A stretch of 64,000 bases of DNA. Origin: Brachypterus glaber. Lineage: Eukaryota; Arthropoda; Insecta; Coleoptera; Kateretidae. The notes under the pieces were generated by a model. The model saw nothing but the letters and a program-made list of their open reading frames with translations. It was not told the DNA's origin and made no database searches. Location of the stretch: assembly GCA_958510825.1 (NCBI GenBank), contig OY294045.1, positions 9,041,916-9,105,915 of the forward strand, read 5' to 3'. Below are positions 1 to 10,389 of this stretch, one piece after another (positions within the stretch are counted from its first letter, which is position 1; every line of letters starts with the position of its first letter). Both the position numbers and the translations under genes were made by a program.

Positions 1-82
1 GACATTAGGATATTTTGGTTAAGGCATTTTCTCGTCAAAAATGGCCAAATTTTGCGTTACGTAATACTTGAACGCTCCCTTA
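1..82. mobile_element. PIF/Harbinger-like MITE, right end only
   Basis: The window opens inside this element. Its right terminus reads GCGTTACGTAATACTTGAAC then GCTCCC and TTA, matching both ends of the complete copies at 60433-60852 and 63739-63885. Those copies are flanked by TTA or TAA, the TWA target duplication typical of PIF/Harbinger. The left end lies outside the window. Confidence 0.65.
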
Positions 83-1169
83 GCATATAAAAAAATTATA
101 GTTCATTATTTTTAGCAAGTAAATTGTTTAAATTTTATTAAATCTCGTTTAACAAAGGGAAATGGTGAACATTTTTTGCATTTTTTTAATAAAAATTACT
201 TATTTGGAATAATACTAGTAATATCTGATAAATATTTCATATATTATACAATAAAATCATAGGTCAGTCCGTAATGGGTTAATCTTTAATCAAATTTGTT
301 TAATTTGAGTTGCATATCTCCCCCACTCCAAACACTAATATTAAATATTTTGTTTTAGCTTTTATGTCACGGTGACACAAGGGTGACACGGTCACCCTTA
401 ATGATTTGAGAATTAAATAAATAATTTTCGAGCATTTTACAGCTTACGATTTTGGTAGATTTATATCTAAGTATCTAACAGTAAATAGAACAACATCATT
501 ATGAAAATATTTTTATATTTCTCTGTAAACAATACCAAATTCGAAAAGGATTACATAAAGTCTTTAAAATGTTTCCTGAATGTTCAGTTATTATCAAACG
601 TAGTCTTACCATTCAAAGTAAAGTGAAATTGAAGTTAGGTTAAATGATCTAACCTAAGATTTAGTGCTTTATAATAATAACTTTATAAACTCGCAACATT
701 TCAGATTTTACATGATAACAATATGGATAGATAGATTTCGCATGTAAACAACGAACTTCTTCTTTAACGAATTTTCAAATTTTTAGATAAAAGTGGACCA
801 GCGCAGACGCAAACGTTCAAAATAAATCAAGTGAGTACGAACTTGGGTAAACTGCTGATGGTCGCGACTACATGCTTCTGGGATAAGCGGTTAGTTGTTA
901 AGTTAAAATTTCAAAAGGAACGTCAAAAGGTGGCTTATAAACTGCTCAAATAAACAACTATTTTTTTTGGGTAAATCAACAAGTGGATATTTCATCTTTT
1001 TATATCGTTATTTTTTGCAAAATTTTGGTTCTCATAAAAATTTGAGAATATGTGAAGTTAAGAATTTGAGTGACAAAAACTTTATGCGATAAAATATCAC
1101 TTTAATTTAATTTTAATAAGATAAATAAATTAGAGCTTTGTTTAGAGTTGTGTGGATGCTGGTCATCAA
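83..1169. other. No recognisable feature
   Basis: AT-rich sequence without a supported gene. The only structure noted is a short imperfect inverted repeat around 367-397 (CACGGTGACAC / GTGACACGGTCACCC). Confidence 0.5.
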
Positions 1170-1219
1170 GTGCTAGTAGTAGAGGGAACCACCGCGGTGG
1201 TTTCCTCTACTACTAGCAC
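1170..1219. repeat. Near-perfect 50-bp palindrome
   Basis: The arms begin GTGCTAGTAGTAGAGG and meet at ACCACCGCGGTGGT with no spacer. One mismatch (GGGAA against TTTCC) separates the halves. It could extrude as a cruciform. It may be a collapsed foldback element like the CpG-rich hairpins elsewhere in the window. Confidence 0.85.
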
Positions 1220-1330
1220 ACACGAGTGCACCGACTTATACTGACTTTCGAACCAGTTTTTATAGGGAGTGTCCGCTTCACTTATGCCTTCGCCAAATTT
1301 CAATTATTAATTAACTGAAAAAGGCAAATT

Positions 1331-1395
1331 GGCGCCGGTGAGAATCGAACTCACGCTAGTTGGCTAGTAGACTTGTCATGTACAGACACCAATCC
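1331..1395 (-). pseudogene. tRNA-like 3' half (T-arm plus acceptor strand)
   Basis: On the minus strand a T-arm GTGAG-TTCGATT-CTCAC is followed at once by CGGCGCC and A, as in the 3' end of a tRNA. GTTCGATTC fits the pol III B box. The upstream sequence does not supply a pairing 5' acceptor strand, so this is a tRNA relic or the head of a tRNA-derived SINE rather than a working tRNA. A tRNA covariance model would settle it. Confidence 0.45.
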
Positions 1396-1469
1396 TCCAA
1401 TAATGAATGGTTCATATCATAAAACTGTAGCTAATATTGCTTTATTGCTATAATGCTTATTTAAGATTC

Positions 1470-1939
1470 TTTTTCTATTTTGCAACTCTTATAAGCTTTC
1501 TTTTGGGTTGGCAACAGAGAAAAGCCTATCGCTTGAAGTTTTCTGTGCAAATGTCAATGTCACTTTAAAGTTTAATTTTCTACAAAATTTTGTGTTTAGG
1601 TTATTTTTTACCGTGTTGAAATTGTGTCTTGGTTAATTGCAGTGAAAAAGAGAAGAGATGACTATAAAATATATCAAAATATAATTTGTTCTTGGAATTT
1701 TAAACATGGTGTAAACTGTAATTTTGTGTTTAAGTTATTTTTTACCGTGTTGAAATTGTGTCTTGGTTAATTGCAGTGAAAAAGAGAAGAGATGACTATA
1801 AAATATATCAAAATATAATTTGTTCTTGGAATTTTAAACATGGTGTAAACTGTAATGCCAACCCAAAACAAAAATCCCTAAATCAGTCATCAATTTATAT
1901 GTAAGTTTTTTTTATAATTTTAGAGCAAAACTGAAAAAA
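1470..1939 (+). mobile_element. MITE family V, copy 1
   Basis: The left end is TTTTCTATTTTGC; the right end GAGCAAAACTGAAAAAA is its imperfect inverse. Other copies are at 22487-22815 and, inverted, at 30833-31224. The shared body includes GGGTTGGCAACAGA and TTAATTGCAGTGAAAAAG. No coding capacity. This copy is enlarged by an internal tandem duplication and lacks the ACACGCATTTTGCGTGT hairpin found in the other two. Confidence 0.75.
1587..1854. repeat. 134-bp tandem duplication inside family V copy
   Basis: Two adjacent 134-bp units, 1587-1720 and 1721-1854, are almost identical; the clear difference is TTTAGG against TTTAAG near the start. The other V copies carry the segment once, so the duplication is local and recent. 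Confidence 0.9.
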
Positions 1940-1997
1940 TTGTATAAAGCACTCTTTTCATAACACGTTTTTAGCGCACGAGTACAATGTATGAAAC

Positions 1998-2060
1998 TAG
2001 TACTTTAATATACTAGTACTTTAATATACTATTATGTACTTTAATATACTATTATGTAAT
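1998..2060. repeat. Short tandem repeat of TACTTTAATATACTA units
   Basis: TAGTACTTTAATATAC occurs twice, then TATTATGTACTTTAATATAC, then a decayed unit. Similar TAAAGTACT sequence lies beside the third V copy near 30720, so it may mark a preferred insertion context. 2061-2513 beyond it shows nothing recognisable. Confidence 0.75.
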
Positions 2061-2513
2061 GTAACTATTTTGTTGATATTTCGAGGTCACTATTTCTTTA
2101 GTTTAGTTACTTTATCTGAAATATTAGATAGCTATTTTGCTGGTTCTGCTTTTCCTGTTGCACCTAGGATTTATCAACATAAAGAACACATTGTTGTAAC
2201 GTAGTTTCTTGTACTGTTATTTGAAATTTATAATTTTGCCTATTTGAAAGTGCAGTAAATACCTATCAATTATATTTACAATAGTGTAATATTACTGCTT
2301 GATAAGTCATGGCATATTTCCCATTAACTGATATACCAGTTATTCTAGAAATATTTTTAATAAAGTAAAGGAAAATGTAATGCATAAGAGATTTGTAATT
2401 ATAGACCTATGTCTCTTTTCTACTTTTTATTAAAAATTATAAAAGATAACACTATGACAGCCAAACGTAGTCATAGCCACCTTAGTTTAGTATTTAACGA
2501 GGTATTTATTTTC

Positions 2514-2926
2514 AATGGAGATTTCTCCCGTTAGATTAGACAGGGACAAAAGTTCTACCCAAAAAGGATAGAAGACATGCATACACTCCCACTTCCACCC
2601 AACCAAACAAATTCTGTATTTGTTCTTTGTTGAACAAATACAATATTTACTTGGCCGGGCGAAAAGTGTAACTATTTATTTTTATTAAAGAAATTACTGG
2701 CGCCATCTAAATTTTAGTAGAATTATCTTATTCTACAGATTCACATTAGCTATGTCCGTTCGTGCCTCTCACTGCTACACTTTCCGGCCAACCAAATAAA
2801 TACTGTATTTGTTGTGTGAAAAACAAATACAGTATTTATTTGGTTGGCTGGAAAGTGTAGCACAAATGAGATAGAGATAGGGTAGACGTCTTTTGTTTCA
2901 TAATTCTGGTTGTAGAGAGCTCCATT
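2514..2926 (+). mobile_element. MITE family T, copy 1 (double hairpin)
   Basis: Starts AATGGAGATTTCTCCCG and ends GAGAGCTCCATT, with a short AATGGAG inverted terminus. A long hairpin at 2774-2861 has arms GCTACACTTTCCGGCCAACC... and its inverse. A weaker hairpin around AACAAATTCTGTATTTGTT precedes it. Copies lie at 19613-20669 and 31664-32068; those two look TA-flanked, this one does not. Non-coding. Confidence 0.85.
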
Positions 2927-3374
2927 GGTAATGTTTAACAATTTTTATGGACCAAAAATGTACCGTAAATTGAGAGAATTTTTATTTATTATTATTGATT
3001 AATTATTTAGGGTTGACGAGAGATTACTGTATTTTTTTCCGAGAAGAGCTTTCTATGATTTATTATGAAGTGTCAATGCCACTATATTGAGTATCGTTAA
3101 CGCAGATAATATGGTTTTGACGTAGAATATTAACCTATTTGAAAAATCGAAGGAAAATTCAGTCGTAAGATTGCAGATATTCAAATATGTTTTTTTGATT
3201 TATTGAGAAAATTTGTTATTTTGATAAATTTCGTTTATCTAGAACAGTTTTTATGACTGCAGTATGAAAATTGATGTAAGTAACACGGAAAGAAATTTTT
3301 ATTGTGTTTAATCACATATTTATATTATTAGCCCTTTCGCCTCAATTAAGGCGAAATGGCTCAAATTAATAATA

Positions 3375-3379
<5 letters not shown>

Positions 3380-3409
<30 letters not shown>
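3380..3409. repeat. (TA)n microsatellite
   Basis: About fifteen TA units directly abut the left end of the long-TIR element starting at 3410, which fits insertion at a TA target. Confidence 0.95.
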
Positions 3410-3412
<3 letters not shown>

Positions 3413-4143
3413 CCTGTTCCAGAACTCGCGTACCGAAATTTAAGAGGTGATTCTACATCCAAAAATATGAAAAAAAGTTTTTATAAAGGTTGGTCCGGAA
3501 ATGAGCCCTAAGGGAGCTACGGCCCTTCGAAGATGACGTATTGAATGGGGAACAAAAAAAAAGCACCAATAAAATTTTAATGCTGCAGGGTGATTCTTCA
3601 TTTAAAACTGAGCAAAAAAGTATTATACACCACAACACCTAAATTTAATATTAAAGGAGTAATAGCCTTTTAAAAAGTAACGTTTTTGGTGGCACAAAAT
3701 GTTACTTCCTCTTAATTGCATTTTTTTTTTGATAACGGTTGCTCCTACAGTGTTATACTATATGATATTTTATATGTATTTTTACTCTAGAAATCTATAT
3801 TTTTTACAACAAATCCAAAAAACATACACATAGAAAAGTTTGGGGCAAAAATGTTTTAAGCCTCATATATTTTGTCCGTCTGGGCACGCCTCTGGATAAA
3901 TTAAAAAAATAAATTAACATAAACTTATTGCCCTTATTAATACTAGTATACATGCAAAAGCTCGCCGCTCTAGCTTAAACGGTACCCGAGTTATTAATTA
4001 AAAACCTTATTTATATTACAATTTTAAAGGGCCCTAGATCCCTTAGGGCTCATTTCCGGACCAACCTTTATAGGAACTTTTTTTATATTTTTGGATCTAG
4101 AATCACCTCTTAAATTTTGGCATGCCAGTTATGGATCACCCTG
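3410..4143 (+). mobile_element. Long-TIR element family U, copy 1
   Basis: Begins CAGCCTGTTCCAGAACTCG and ends ATGGATCACCCTG, flanked by TA on both sides. Inverted ends over 100 bp share AAGAGGTGATTCTACATCC, GTTGGTCCGGAAATGAGCCC and TAAGGGAGCT. The centre carries no recognisable transposase. TA duplication with CAGGGT-like ends suggests a Tc1/mariner-type non-autonomous element. Other copies: 15032-15728 (inverted) and 50500-51228. Confidence 0.8.
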
Positions 4144-4388
4144 TATACGCCTCAAATAAATTATAGATTTTATATAATCACATATGTGTATCCTTAAGTA
4201 GTAATCTATGAATGTGTTTTTAATAATGATCCCAATAAAACAAGACAAATGAATTTCACAAAAAACCATCAAAAAATCTTTTAAAACGAAATTAAATACT
4301 ATCTATAGTCTGACACATGGTAAGAAACTACGACGAAAGGGTAAGGTAGGTGCAAAAAAACACAGAACACCAACAAAAACCGTTCGGA

Positions 4389-4621
4389 TTAACACGTTCG
4401 CTACCAAGAATTTTTGACAAAAACTTCCATTACTTTAACCCTATTTTAAACCCCCAAAATTGCTCCGAAAAAATAAAAAAAGAACGTTGACAAATAGAGA
4501 ATTTTATAAGCTATAAAATTATTAATGGCATATTTAATACAGCAAGATTTTCGACTCGTACATGAGACATAGGTCTATTTGAAAAATTGTTGTGGCTAAT
4601 ATATGGTAGCGAACGTGTTAA
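4389..4621. mobile_element. piggyBac-like MITE
   Basis: TTAA then CACGTTCGCTACC on the left; GGTAGCGAACGTG then TTAA on the right. The 13-bp TIR is perfect and the TTAA duplication is the hallmark of piggyBac. About 225 bp of non-coding interior. A second member is at 30490-30634. Confidence 0.88.
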
Positions 4622-4757
4622 AGCGAATTCAGCCAGTATAAACGTGTACGTAGATTTTATATTTAAATATAATTTCTACCGCATTCTTTCGGTATCTTTA
4701 GAACCGTACAGCGTGCAGTCAATTGTCATAGTTGGCCCATGCGCTTTAAACAACGAA

Positions 4758-4997
4758 CTAATAACTCTTCTCTCTAGAATAGGCATATCATTCGTAAAAA
4801 GTGATAAAAACGTAGCCAACATATACATTCCTCTGTCTTACTCGCACAGCTTTGTTCTAACAGAAACAACAATAACAGTTACTGGTAATTGTTATTGTTC
4901 ATGCCTGAATATACCTACTATTTGTTTACAAACAAACCGAGATGTTGGCGATACTTTATATTAACGGTATGCGTATTCTAGAGAGAAGAGTTATTAG
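4758..4997. mobile_element. MITE family Q, copy 1
   Basis: A 240-bp element with perfect 24-bp inverted ends beginning CTAATAACTCTTCTCTCTAG. The inverted repeat continues imperfectly outward as CAACGAA / CTCGTTGG. An open frame covering part of it and the piggyBac-like MITE upstream has no likeness to known proteins and is taken as chance. Confidence 0.85.
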
Positions 4998-5201
4998 CTC
5001 GTTGGCTTTAAACTATTCTGTTCAAAAATTCTCACTCGGGGCAATTCGTATTGGAAGAAAAAATGGCTGCGTTTCCGGTTCATGAATAAAATTTAAATTC
5101 TAAATACAAATTTTGAAATTCTCACCAAAACGTACACTGTAAAAAATAAACTAAATATTCAGTTTCAGAAGGATGGGAAATCGGAAGTTATTATCAACGA
5201 A
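4998..5201. repeat. Module R, copy 1, between two Q elements
   Basis: About 204 bp starting CTCGTTGGCTTTAAAC and ending GGAAGTTATTATCAACGAA. It recurs at 6136-6334. Its edges are inverted relative to each other (TTATTAGCTCGTTG against CAACGAACTAATAA), so Q and R modules share and alternate the same terminal repeat. Confidence 0.85.
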
Positions 5202-5441
5202 CTAATAACTCTTCTCTCTAGAATAGGAATATCATTCGTAAAAACTGATAAAAACGTAGCCAACATATACATTCCTCTGTCTTACTCGCACAGCTTTGTT
5301 CTAACAGAAACAACAATAACAGTTACTGGTAATTGTTATTGTTCATGCCTGAATATACCTACTATTTGTTTACAAACAAACCAAGATGTTGGCGATACTT
5401 TATATTAACGGTATGCGTATTCTAGAGAGAAGAGTTATTAG
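5202..5441. mobile_element. MITE family Q, copy 2
   Basis: Same 240 bp as copy 1 with a few substitutions, 444 bp downstream and in the same orientation. Its right end stops exactly at GAGTTATTAG and runs into unrelated GCAAAGACAAGG, so the outer CGTTGG part is missing on that side. Confidence 0.85.
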
Positions 5442-5874
5442 CAAAGACAAGGAAAGACCTTCAAAGCCGTTGCGGGATACTGTGATAAATGTGCCTAGCG
5501 CATCTGAGATAAACTTGCACATGCGCACTACTATTGTTGTTTTTGACGAGTATTTTTAACCTTAGTTTTGTGTGTCAAATAAAAATTGTAAAAAATTCAA
5601 CAAAAAACAATAAATATCTACAAAGAAACGTCGAAATAGTTTTTTAAAATTATTTTATAAGAATTTTTCGAGGTGTGTGAGTTTCGGGATTTTGTACACC
5701 TACTATGAGTACACCAGGGATTGGCCCTTTGCTCTTCATAAAGCAACAATACAGGTAAAGTTTAAAGTTATAAACAAATGCAGCAAAAAAACAATTAAAA
5801 CACAGTAGAAGTCGAAAAATTAACAGAAAAAAACGACGATCTGACAGTACTGACAGTATAAACAAACTACTATT

Positions 5875-5982
5875 AATTCGTCACCCCAGTATTGGTTTGC
5901 CATATCTCTATTTTTAGACATTTTAAGTTTTTTACTGGGGGATTTTTGGAGATAAGACAAATGAATACTGGGGTGATGAATT
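5875..5982. repeat. Short TIR element, 108 bp
   Basis: Left end AATTCGTCACCCCAGTATT and right end AATACTGGGGTGATGAATT form a 19-bp inverted repeat with one mismatch around about 70 bp. A minimal MITE. Confidence 0.75.
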
Positions 5983-6135
5983 GTTTTAGGACCGACAGCA
6001 TTTTACAGCTGATAGAGATGCGTACTGCGCAAGGTCAGATATATTGCGTTACGTCATTTCGCTGCCCCGTTCTGTCACAAAATAATCTTGCGCAGGCTGG
6101 ACTAATGGTTCTCTTTCCTTCTCTATGGTTATTAG

Positions 6136-6334
6136 TTCGTTGGCTTTAAACTATTCTGTTCAAAAATTCTCTCTCGGGGCAGGATTCGTATTGGTAGAAG
6201 AAATGGCTGCGTTTCCGGTTTATGAATGAAATTCAAATTCTAGATACAAACTCTAAAATTCTCACCGAAACATACACTGTAAAAAATAAACTAAATATTC
6301 AGTTTCAGAAAAATCGGAAGTTATTATCAACGAA
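6136..6334. repeat. Module R, copy 2
   Basis: Repeats module 4998-5201 with about 10 percent difference (TTCGTTGGCTTTAAAC to ATTATCAACGAA). It is followed by a Q terminus, as copy 1 is. Confidence 0.85.
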
Positions 6335-6375
6335 CTAATAACTCTTCTCTCACTTCTAGAGAGAAGAGTTATTAG
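6335..6375. repeat. Collapsed Q element (TIR pair only)
   Basis: CTAATAACTCTTCTCTC is followed by ACT and the inverse TCTAGAGAGAAGAGTTATTAG-type end, so only the two Q termini remain with almost no interior, giving a 41-bp hairpin. It looks like an internal-deletion product of a 240-bp Q element. Confidence 0.8.
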
Positions 6376-6380
6376 TTATT

Positions 6381-6509
6381 ATCCTATACAATTCTACTTA
6401 ATTTTTTGTTAAAAACACGCAACATTTCATGTCCATCCTTAATTATTAAAGTACGTGACTTAAGAACTATATTGTTTTTAACAAAAATTAAAGTACATTT
6501 GTATAGGAT
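6381..6509. repeat. Inverted repeat, about 35-bp arms
   Basis: ATCCTATACAA with TTAATTTTTTGTTAAAAAC on the left pairs with GTTTTTAACAAAAATTAA and TTGTATAGGAT on the right. No coding content. It abuts the collapsed Q element. Confidence 0.8.
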
Positions 6510-7054
6510 CATAACTTCCTATTTCCTATCCATTTGTACATAAATGAATATTCAGTTTACTTTTTACAGTGTACCTAATAATGCACTAGTGGTATAGTGG
6601 TTATTAGATTCAGTGTCAATGTAAAAATGCCATTTTATTTTTTATTATTATACCTACATGATTTACATTTTAAATGGTGAATCTGTTTTTAAAGATAAAT
6701 TATGAAAAAAACAAGGATTTGAGAGCTTTTTGATGAGATTTTTAATTAACGTGGCCATAATAAAGCCTGTTTTCTAATCAAGACTGTATAGAAAATTTTC
6801 CCATCTAATTTTAATTATTAATTAAATTGAGAATATCCCATTTACTACGAACAATAACTGGGAAAAGATGTCGGGCATATAATTTAACATCGATTAAATT
6901 AACACATTTCTATCAAACATAGGATGGGAAGAAAATAAGGAAAAAGCCGAGAAGATTCCAAAAAAAAATATATAAAAATTTTTCATTTTTTTATTTTTCT
7001 TTTTGCGAAAAACGAAAAAATAAAAAAAAAATAAAAAAAATCTAAAATTTTCAT
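6510..7054. other. No recognisable gene
   Basis: AT-rich DNA with A/T homopolymer blocks near 6960-7060. A tRNA-like A-box string near 6591 has no partner and was not accepted. Confidence 0.5.
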
Positions 7055-7282
7055 TTTCATGGCTCATTTGTCTAAAATAGAATTAGTTTGAATGGATAAT
7101 TGGGGGAGTGAGTATTTGCTCACGGATGCTGGAGTTGCATCTGTCATGAATTGACGATGGGGGCGGGGAAAGAGGTGGGAGGGGGTGAGGAGGGATGGAA
7201 TAGGGAGGGGAGGGATGTGTGGGTGGCGTAAGACTAGCTCACTGATGCTGGGAATGCATCTGTCCTGAATTGGTGGGTACCA

Positions 7283-7726
7283 TTACTGGTTGAGGAAGTT
7301 TTTGATATTTTTGTGGGTGTAGTGGATTTCGTGATCATAATCTAGAAAGTTTGAAATGAGGGGGTTTGTGTGATCTAAATTGTCTTGTATAAAAGACGTG
7401 CTGTAGCGGATGATTTCCGTTTTTAGGATGAGCATGTCGAGATCTCTGTGTATTTGGTTGTTCCTCATAAACCAGGGGGCATCGAGGCATATTCTGGGTG
7501 CCTTGTTTTGGAAGGCCTGAAGTTTGGCTGAGAGCTTTTTGTTAAGGGTGATTTTGTTCCAGGCTGGGGCTCCGTAGAGGAGTACCGGCTTTAGGGTTTG
7601 GTTGTAAAGAAGAAGTTTGTTTTTGATGGATAGGGGGCTCTTTTTACCTATTAAGGGGTAGAGTTTGGAGAGGCTGCAGTTGGTTATTTGGAGGGTGTTT
7701 TTGACGTGCTGATCCCAGTAAGATTT
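7283..7726 (-). pseudogene. Jockey-like reverse transcriptase, C-terminal 146 aa
   Basis: An open minus-strand frame runs from about 7726 to the stop at 7283. It contains LLYGAPAWNKI, LQAFQNKAPRICLDAPWFMR and NNQIHRDLDM. The order of LYGAPAW, QNK..R, APW..RN and HRDL is that of the C-terminal region after the RT in Jockey-clade non-LTR elements. The catalytic RT motifs and endonuclease are absent, cut at the family X junction near 7730. A 3'-end fragment, not functional alone. Confidence 0.8.
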
Positions 7727-7959
7727 TTGGATATTCTAAAAAAAAAATCAAGTTTTATGAAGGGAAGATCCCTATTGTTTTTCAAAGGAATCCCTCAAAA
7801 CATAAAAAAGTTATGGGGGGTTAAACTTTTTAAAAAAATAAAACTATCACTTTCAAAAAAGAAAATTAAAAAAAAAATGAAAACTTTTTGAAAAAGTTTT
7901 TTTTTCGATTTTTTTTTTTGAAAAATGTGTCGTTTTTCAAAAAAAAAGGTTTGGGCTTT

Positions 7960-8230
7960 TTTCATCGTGTTTAAAAAAATCATGAAATCGGACGGACGGG
8001 CGGACGGACTATAAAAAAAACACACAAAAAAGTTTCTTATTTTTTTATAAACCAAATTTATATCCAAGAATTTTCTGTCTAGGACGATTTTTGATTTTTC
8101 CAAAAAAAAGTCCAAACCTACCTTATAATTTTTATTATACTACTCTAGCGCAGGCGGTGTGAATAATATAACAAGCCGTGAAGGTATGTAACGCATTCCA
8201 TTATATATTATTCACAGTAAATGCTATATT
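7960..8230. repeat. Family X segment with 13-bp hairpin
   Basis: Contains a GGACGGACGGG-type run, TCCAAGAATTTTCTGTCTAG, CTCTAGCGCAGGCGGTGTGAA and ACAAGCCGTGAAGGTATGTA. TGTGAATAATATA (8158-8170) and TATATTATTCACA (8204-8216) are perfect inverses around a 33-base loop. Related pieces recur about eight times in the window, always non-coding. Confidence 0.75.
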
Positions 8231-8547
8231 GCATTTTCCCAAATATTAAAAAAAATATATTAAAAAAAAATAAAAAAAAGATCTTTTTTTTTGGAAAACG
8301 ACACATTTAAAAAAAAAAAATCCAAAAAAAAAACTTTTCAAATTTTTTTTTTTTATTTTCTTTTTTTTTAAAGTGATAGTTTTATTTTTTAAAAAAGTTT
8401 AACCCCCCATAACTTTTTTATGTTTTGAGGGATTCCTTTTAAAAACAATAGGGATCTTCCCTTCATAAAACTTGATTTTTCCTGAAAATTTCGAGTCGAT
8501 CGGATAATTCGTTCTGGAGTTATCATAAATATCTCCAAAAATCTTAC

Positions 8548-8979
8548 TGGGATCAGCACGTCAAAAACACCCTCCAAATAGTCAACTGCAGCCTCTTAAA
8601 ACTCTACCCCTTAATAAGTAAAAAGAGCCCCCTATCCATCAAAAAGAACTTCTTCTTTACAACCAAACCCTAAAGCCGGTACTCCTCTACGGAGCCCCAG
8701 CCTGGAACAAAATCACCCTTAACAAAAAGTTCTCAGCCAAACTTCAGGCCTTCCAAAACAAGGCACTCAGAATATGCCTCGATGCCCCCTGGTTCATGAG
8801 GAACAAATACACAGAGATCTCGACATGCCCCTCCTAAAAACGGAAATCATCCGCTACAGCACTTCTTTTATACAAGACAATTTAGATCACACAAACCCCC
8901 TCATTTCAAACTTTCTAGATTATGATCACGAAATCCACTACACCCACAAAAAGATCAAAAACTTCCTCAACCAGTAATG
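8548..8979 (+). pseudogene. Jockey-like RT tail, inverted second copy
   Basis: Plus-strand counterpart of 7283-7726, with the same WDQHVKN start and ending in KKIKNFLNQ and a stop. Small deletions shift the frame (AAAAAGAACTTC against AAAAACAAACTTC in the other arm; and CLDAPWFMRN is out of frame with the HRDLDM stretch), so it is more decayed than the left copy. Confidence 0.78.
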
Positions 8980-9224
8980 GTACCCACCAATTCAGGACAG
9001 ATGCATTCCCAGCATCACTGAGCTAGTCTCACTCTACCCACACATCCCTCCTCATCCCCCTCCCACCTCTTTCCCCGCCCCCATCGCCAATTCATGACAG
9101 ATGCAACTCCAGCATCAGTGAGCAAATACTCACTCCCCCAATTATCCATTCAAACTAATTCTATTTTAGACAAATGAGCCATAGGCACCGAGCCTGTCTC
9201 TTAAAGATCCAATTAAACTACACA

Positions 9225-9440
9225 GCAGTGTCTACAAAAATCGTGACATCGGACGGACGGACGGACGGACGCATGGACAGACGGACATTTTCAAAGTTTC
9301 TTATTTTTTCATGATATATTTGTATCCAAGAATTTTTTGTCTATGACGTTTTTTGACGATTTTGGGAAATTCGAAACTATTATTTATTAACTATTATTCT
9401 AGCGCAGGCGCTGTGAATAATATAAGCAAAATTACATTTA
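9225..9440. repeat. Family X segment
   Basis: AAAATCGTGACATCGGACGG with extended CGGA repeats, TTTCTTATTTTTTCATG, TCCAAGAATTTTTTGTCTA and ATTCTAGCGCAGGCGCTGTG. Same order as the segment at 7960-8230. 9441-9852 beyond it holds only a short repeated phrase (GGCACTA..GGCTCATAA) near 9655-9740. Confidence 0.7.
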
Positions 9441-9852
9441 ACGCGGTTCTTGAGATAACTTGCACTTTCTATCAAACGCTGTTCATGTTCGACCTTCGCG
9501 TTCCTTTGTTTAAGATTTTTATTTTATATTAATATTTTTGTGAGCAGATGACATAAAGGGATCCTTATTGTTTTATAGAAAAGATCCAAAAACAACAGTT
9601 TTCTGTCCATATGGCGTTTTTTTAATGATCTCACCAAGTTTTTTTCTATTTGAATGGCACTACAGACTCATAATCACACGCTTGCGATTACGGGCACATA
9701 AAAGTCCAAACCAAATAAGTGGCACTATAGGCTCATAAATAACAATAAATGTATGCCAAGAACTAAAAAAAAAACTTTTATTACAGGTTTGCCATTTTTT
9801 GTACAAAAAAAAACAATATTGCCCCAAATGCATATTTATGCAAAACATAAGG

Positions 9853-10077
9853 ACTAGACAAACATTTCTATACGTTTTTGGGGTCGCTGAATTCGAATCT
9901 GGGGTTGGTTTGACTCAGTCAGATCGCATTTCGTTGCCAGCCTCAGAAAAGTAATGAAATGTGTTTCAACTTTCATCACTTTTTTGAGGTTAGCAACGAA
10001 ATGCGACATGACCCGGCCAAACCAACTCCAGATTCGCATTCAACGTCCCTAAATAAGTATAGAAATGTTTGTCTCGT
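9853..10077. repeat. Foldback element, about 110-bp arms
   Basis: ACTAGACAAACATTTCTATA at the left and its imperfect inverse at the right enclose two arms that pair for nearly their whole length, including CGCATTTCGTTGCC / GTTAGCAACGAAATGCG. The loop is a few bases around 9964. Overlapping open frames on both strands are by-products of the palindrome. Confidence 0.85.
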
Positions 10078-10389
10078 CTGGGGAAACAGACCTTTCTTTT
10101 TGTGTGTGTGCCTGTGTAATTATAATAAACAGGGCTCAGTAGGATCCCTGAATTTTTTTGACGTTTTCTGTCTTCTCTGAAAAAGCCGCAAAACCTCAAA
10201 CCAAAATTTAGGTACAGAAGGCGCCAAAAAATTGTCCTCTTGTCAAAATTATTAATGTAATTTTTTACTAATTTTGTGCTGTTTAAATACTATTTAAATT
10301 AGTTTATATTTATTTAAATGACGTTGTCAAATTAAACTTTTATAGGTTAACTAAATTTACCATAAAAATGCAATATTTTATAACAAAAT

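Larger units (their letters stand above)
7055..9185. repeat. 2.1-kb imperfect palindrome
   Basis: The left arm (about 7055-7925) and right arm (about 8335-9185) are inverted copies. Each arm carries, from outside in, the 3' UTR and 3' coding tail of a Jockey-like retrotransposon, then a family X segment with AAGTTATGGGGGGTTAAAC. The centre is a family X hairpin region. It probably arose by inverted duplication after the retrotransposon tail was captured beside family X DNA. Confidence 0.85.

Noticed and set aside
4587..4964. 125-aa open frame on the plus strand
   Set aside because: It crosses a piggyBac-like MITE end and a Q element and has no domain signature.
6585..6620. CTAGTGGTATAGTGGTTA, like a tRNA A box
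   Set aside because: No T-arm, B box or acceptor pairing downstream; AT-rich sequence follows.
9854..10199. Four overlapping small frames on both strands
   Set aside because: Mirror products of the foldback at 9853-10077, without domains.
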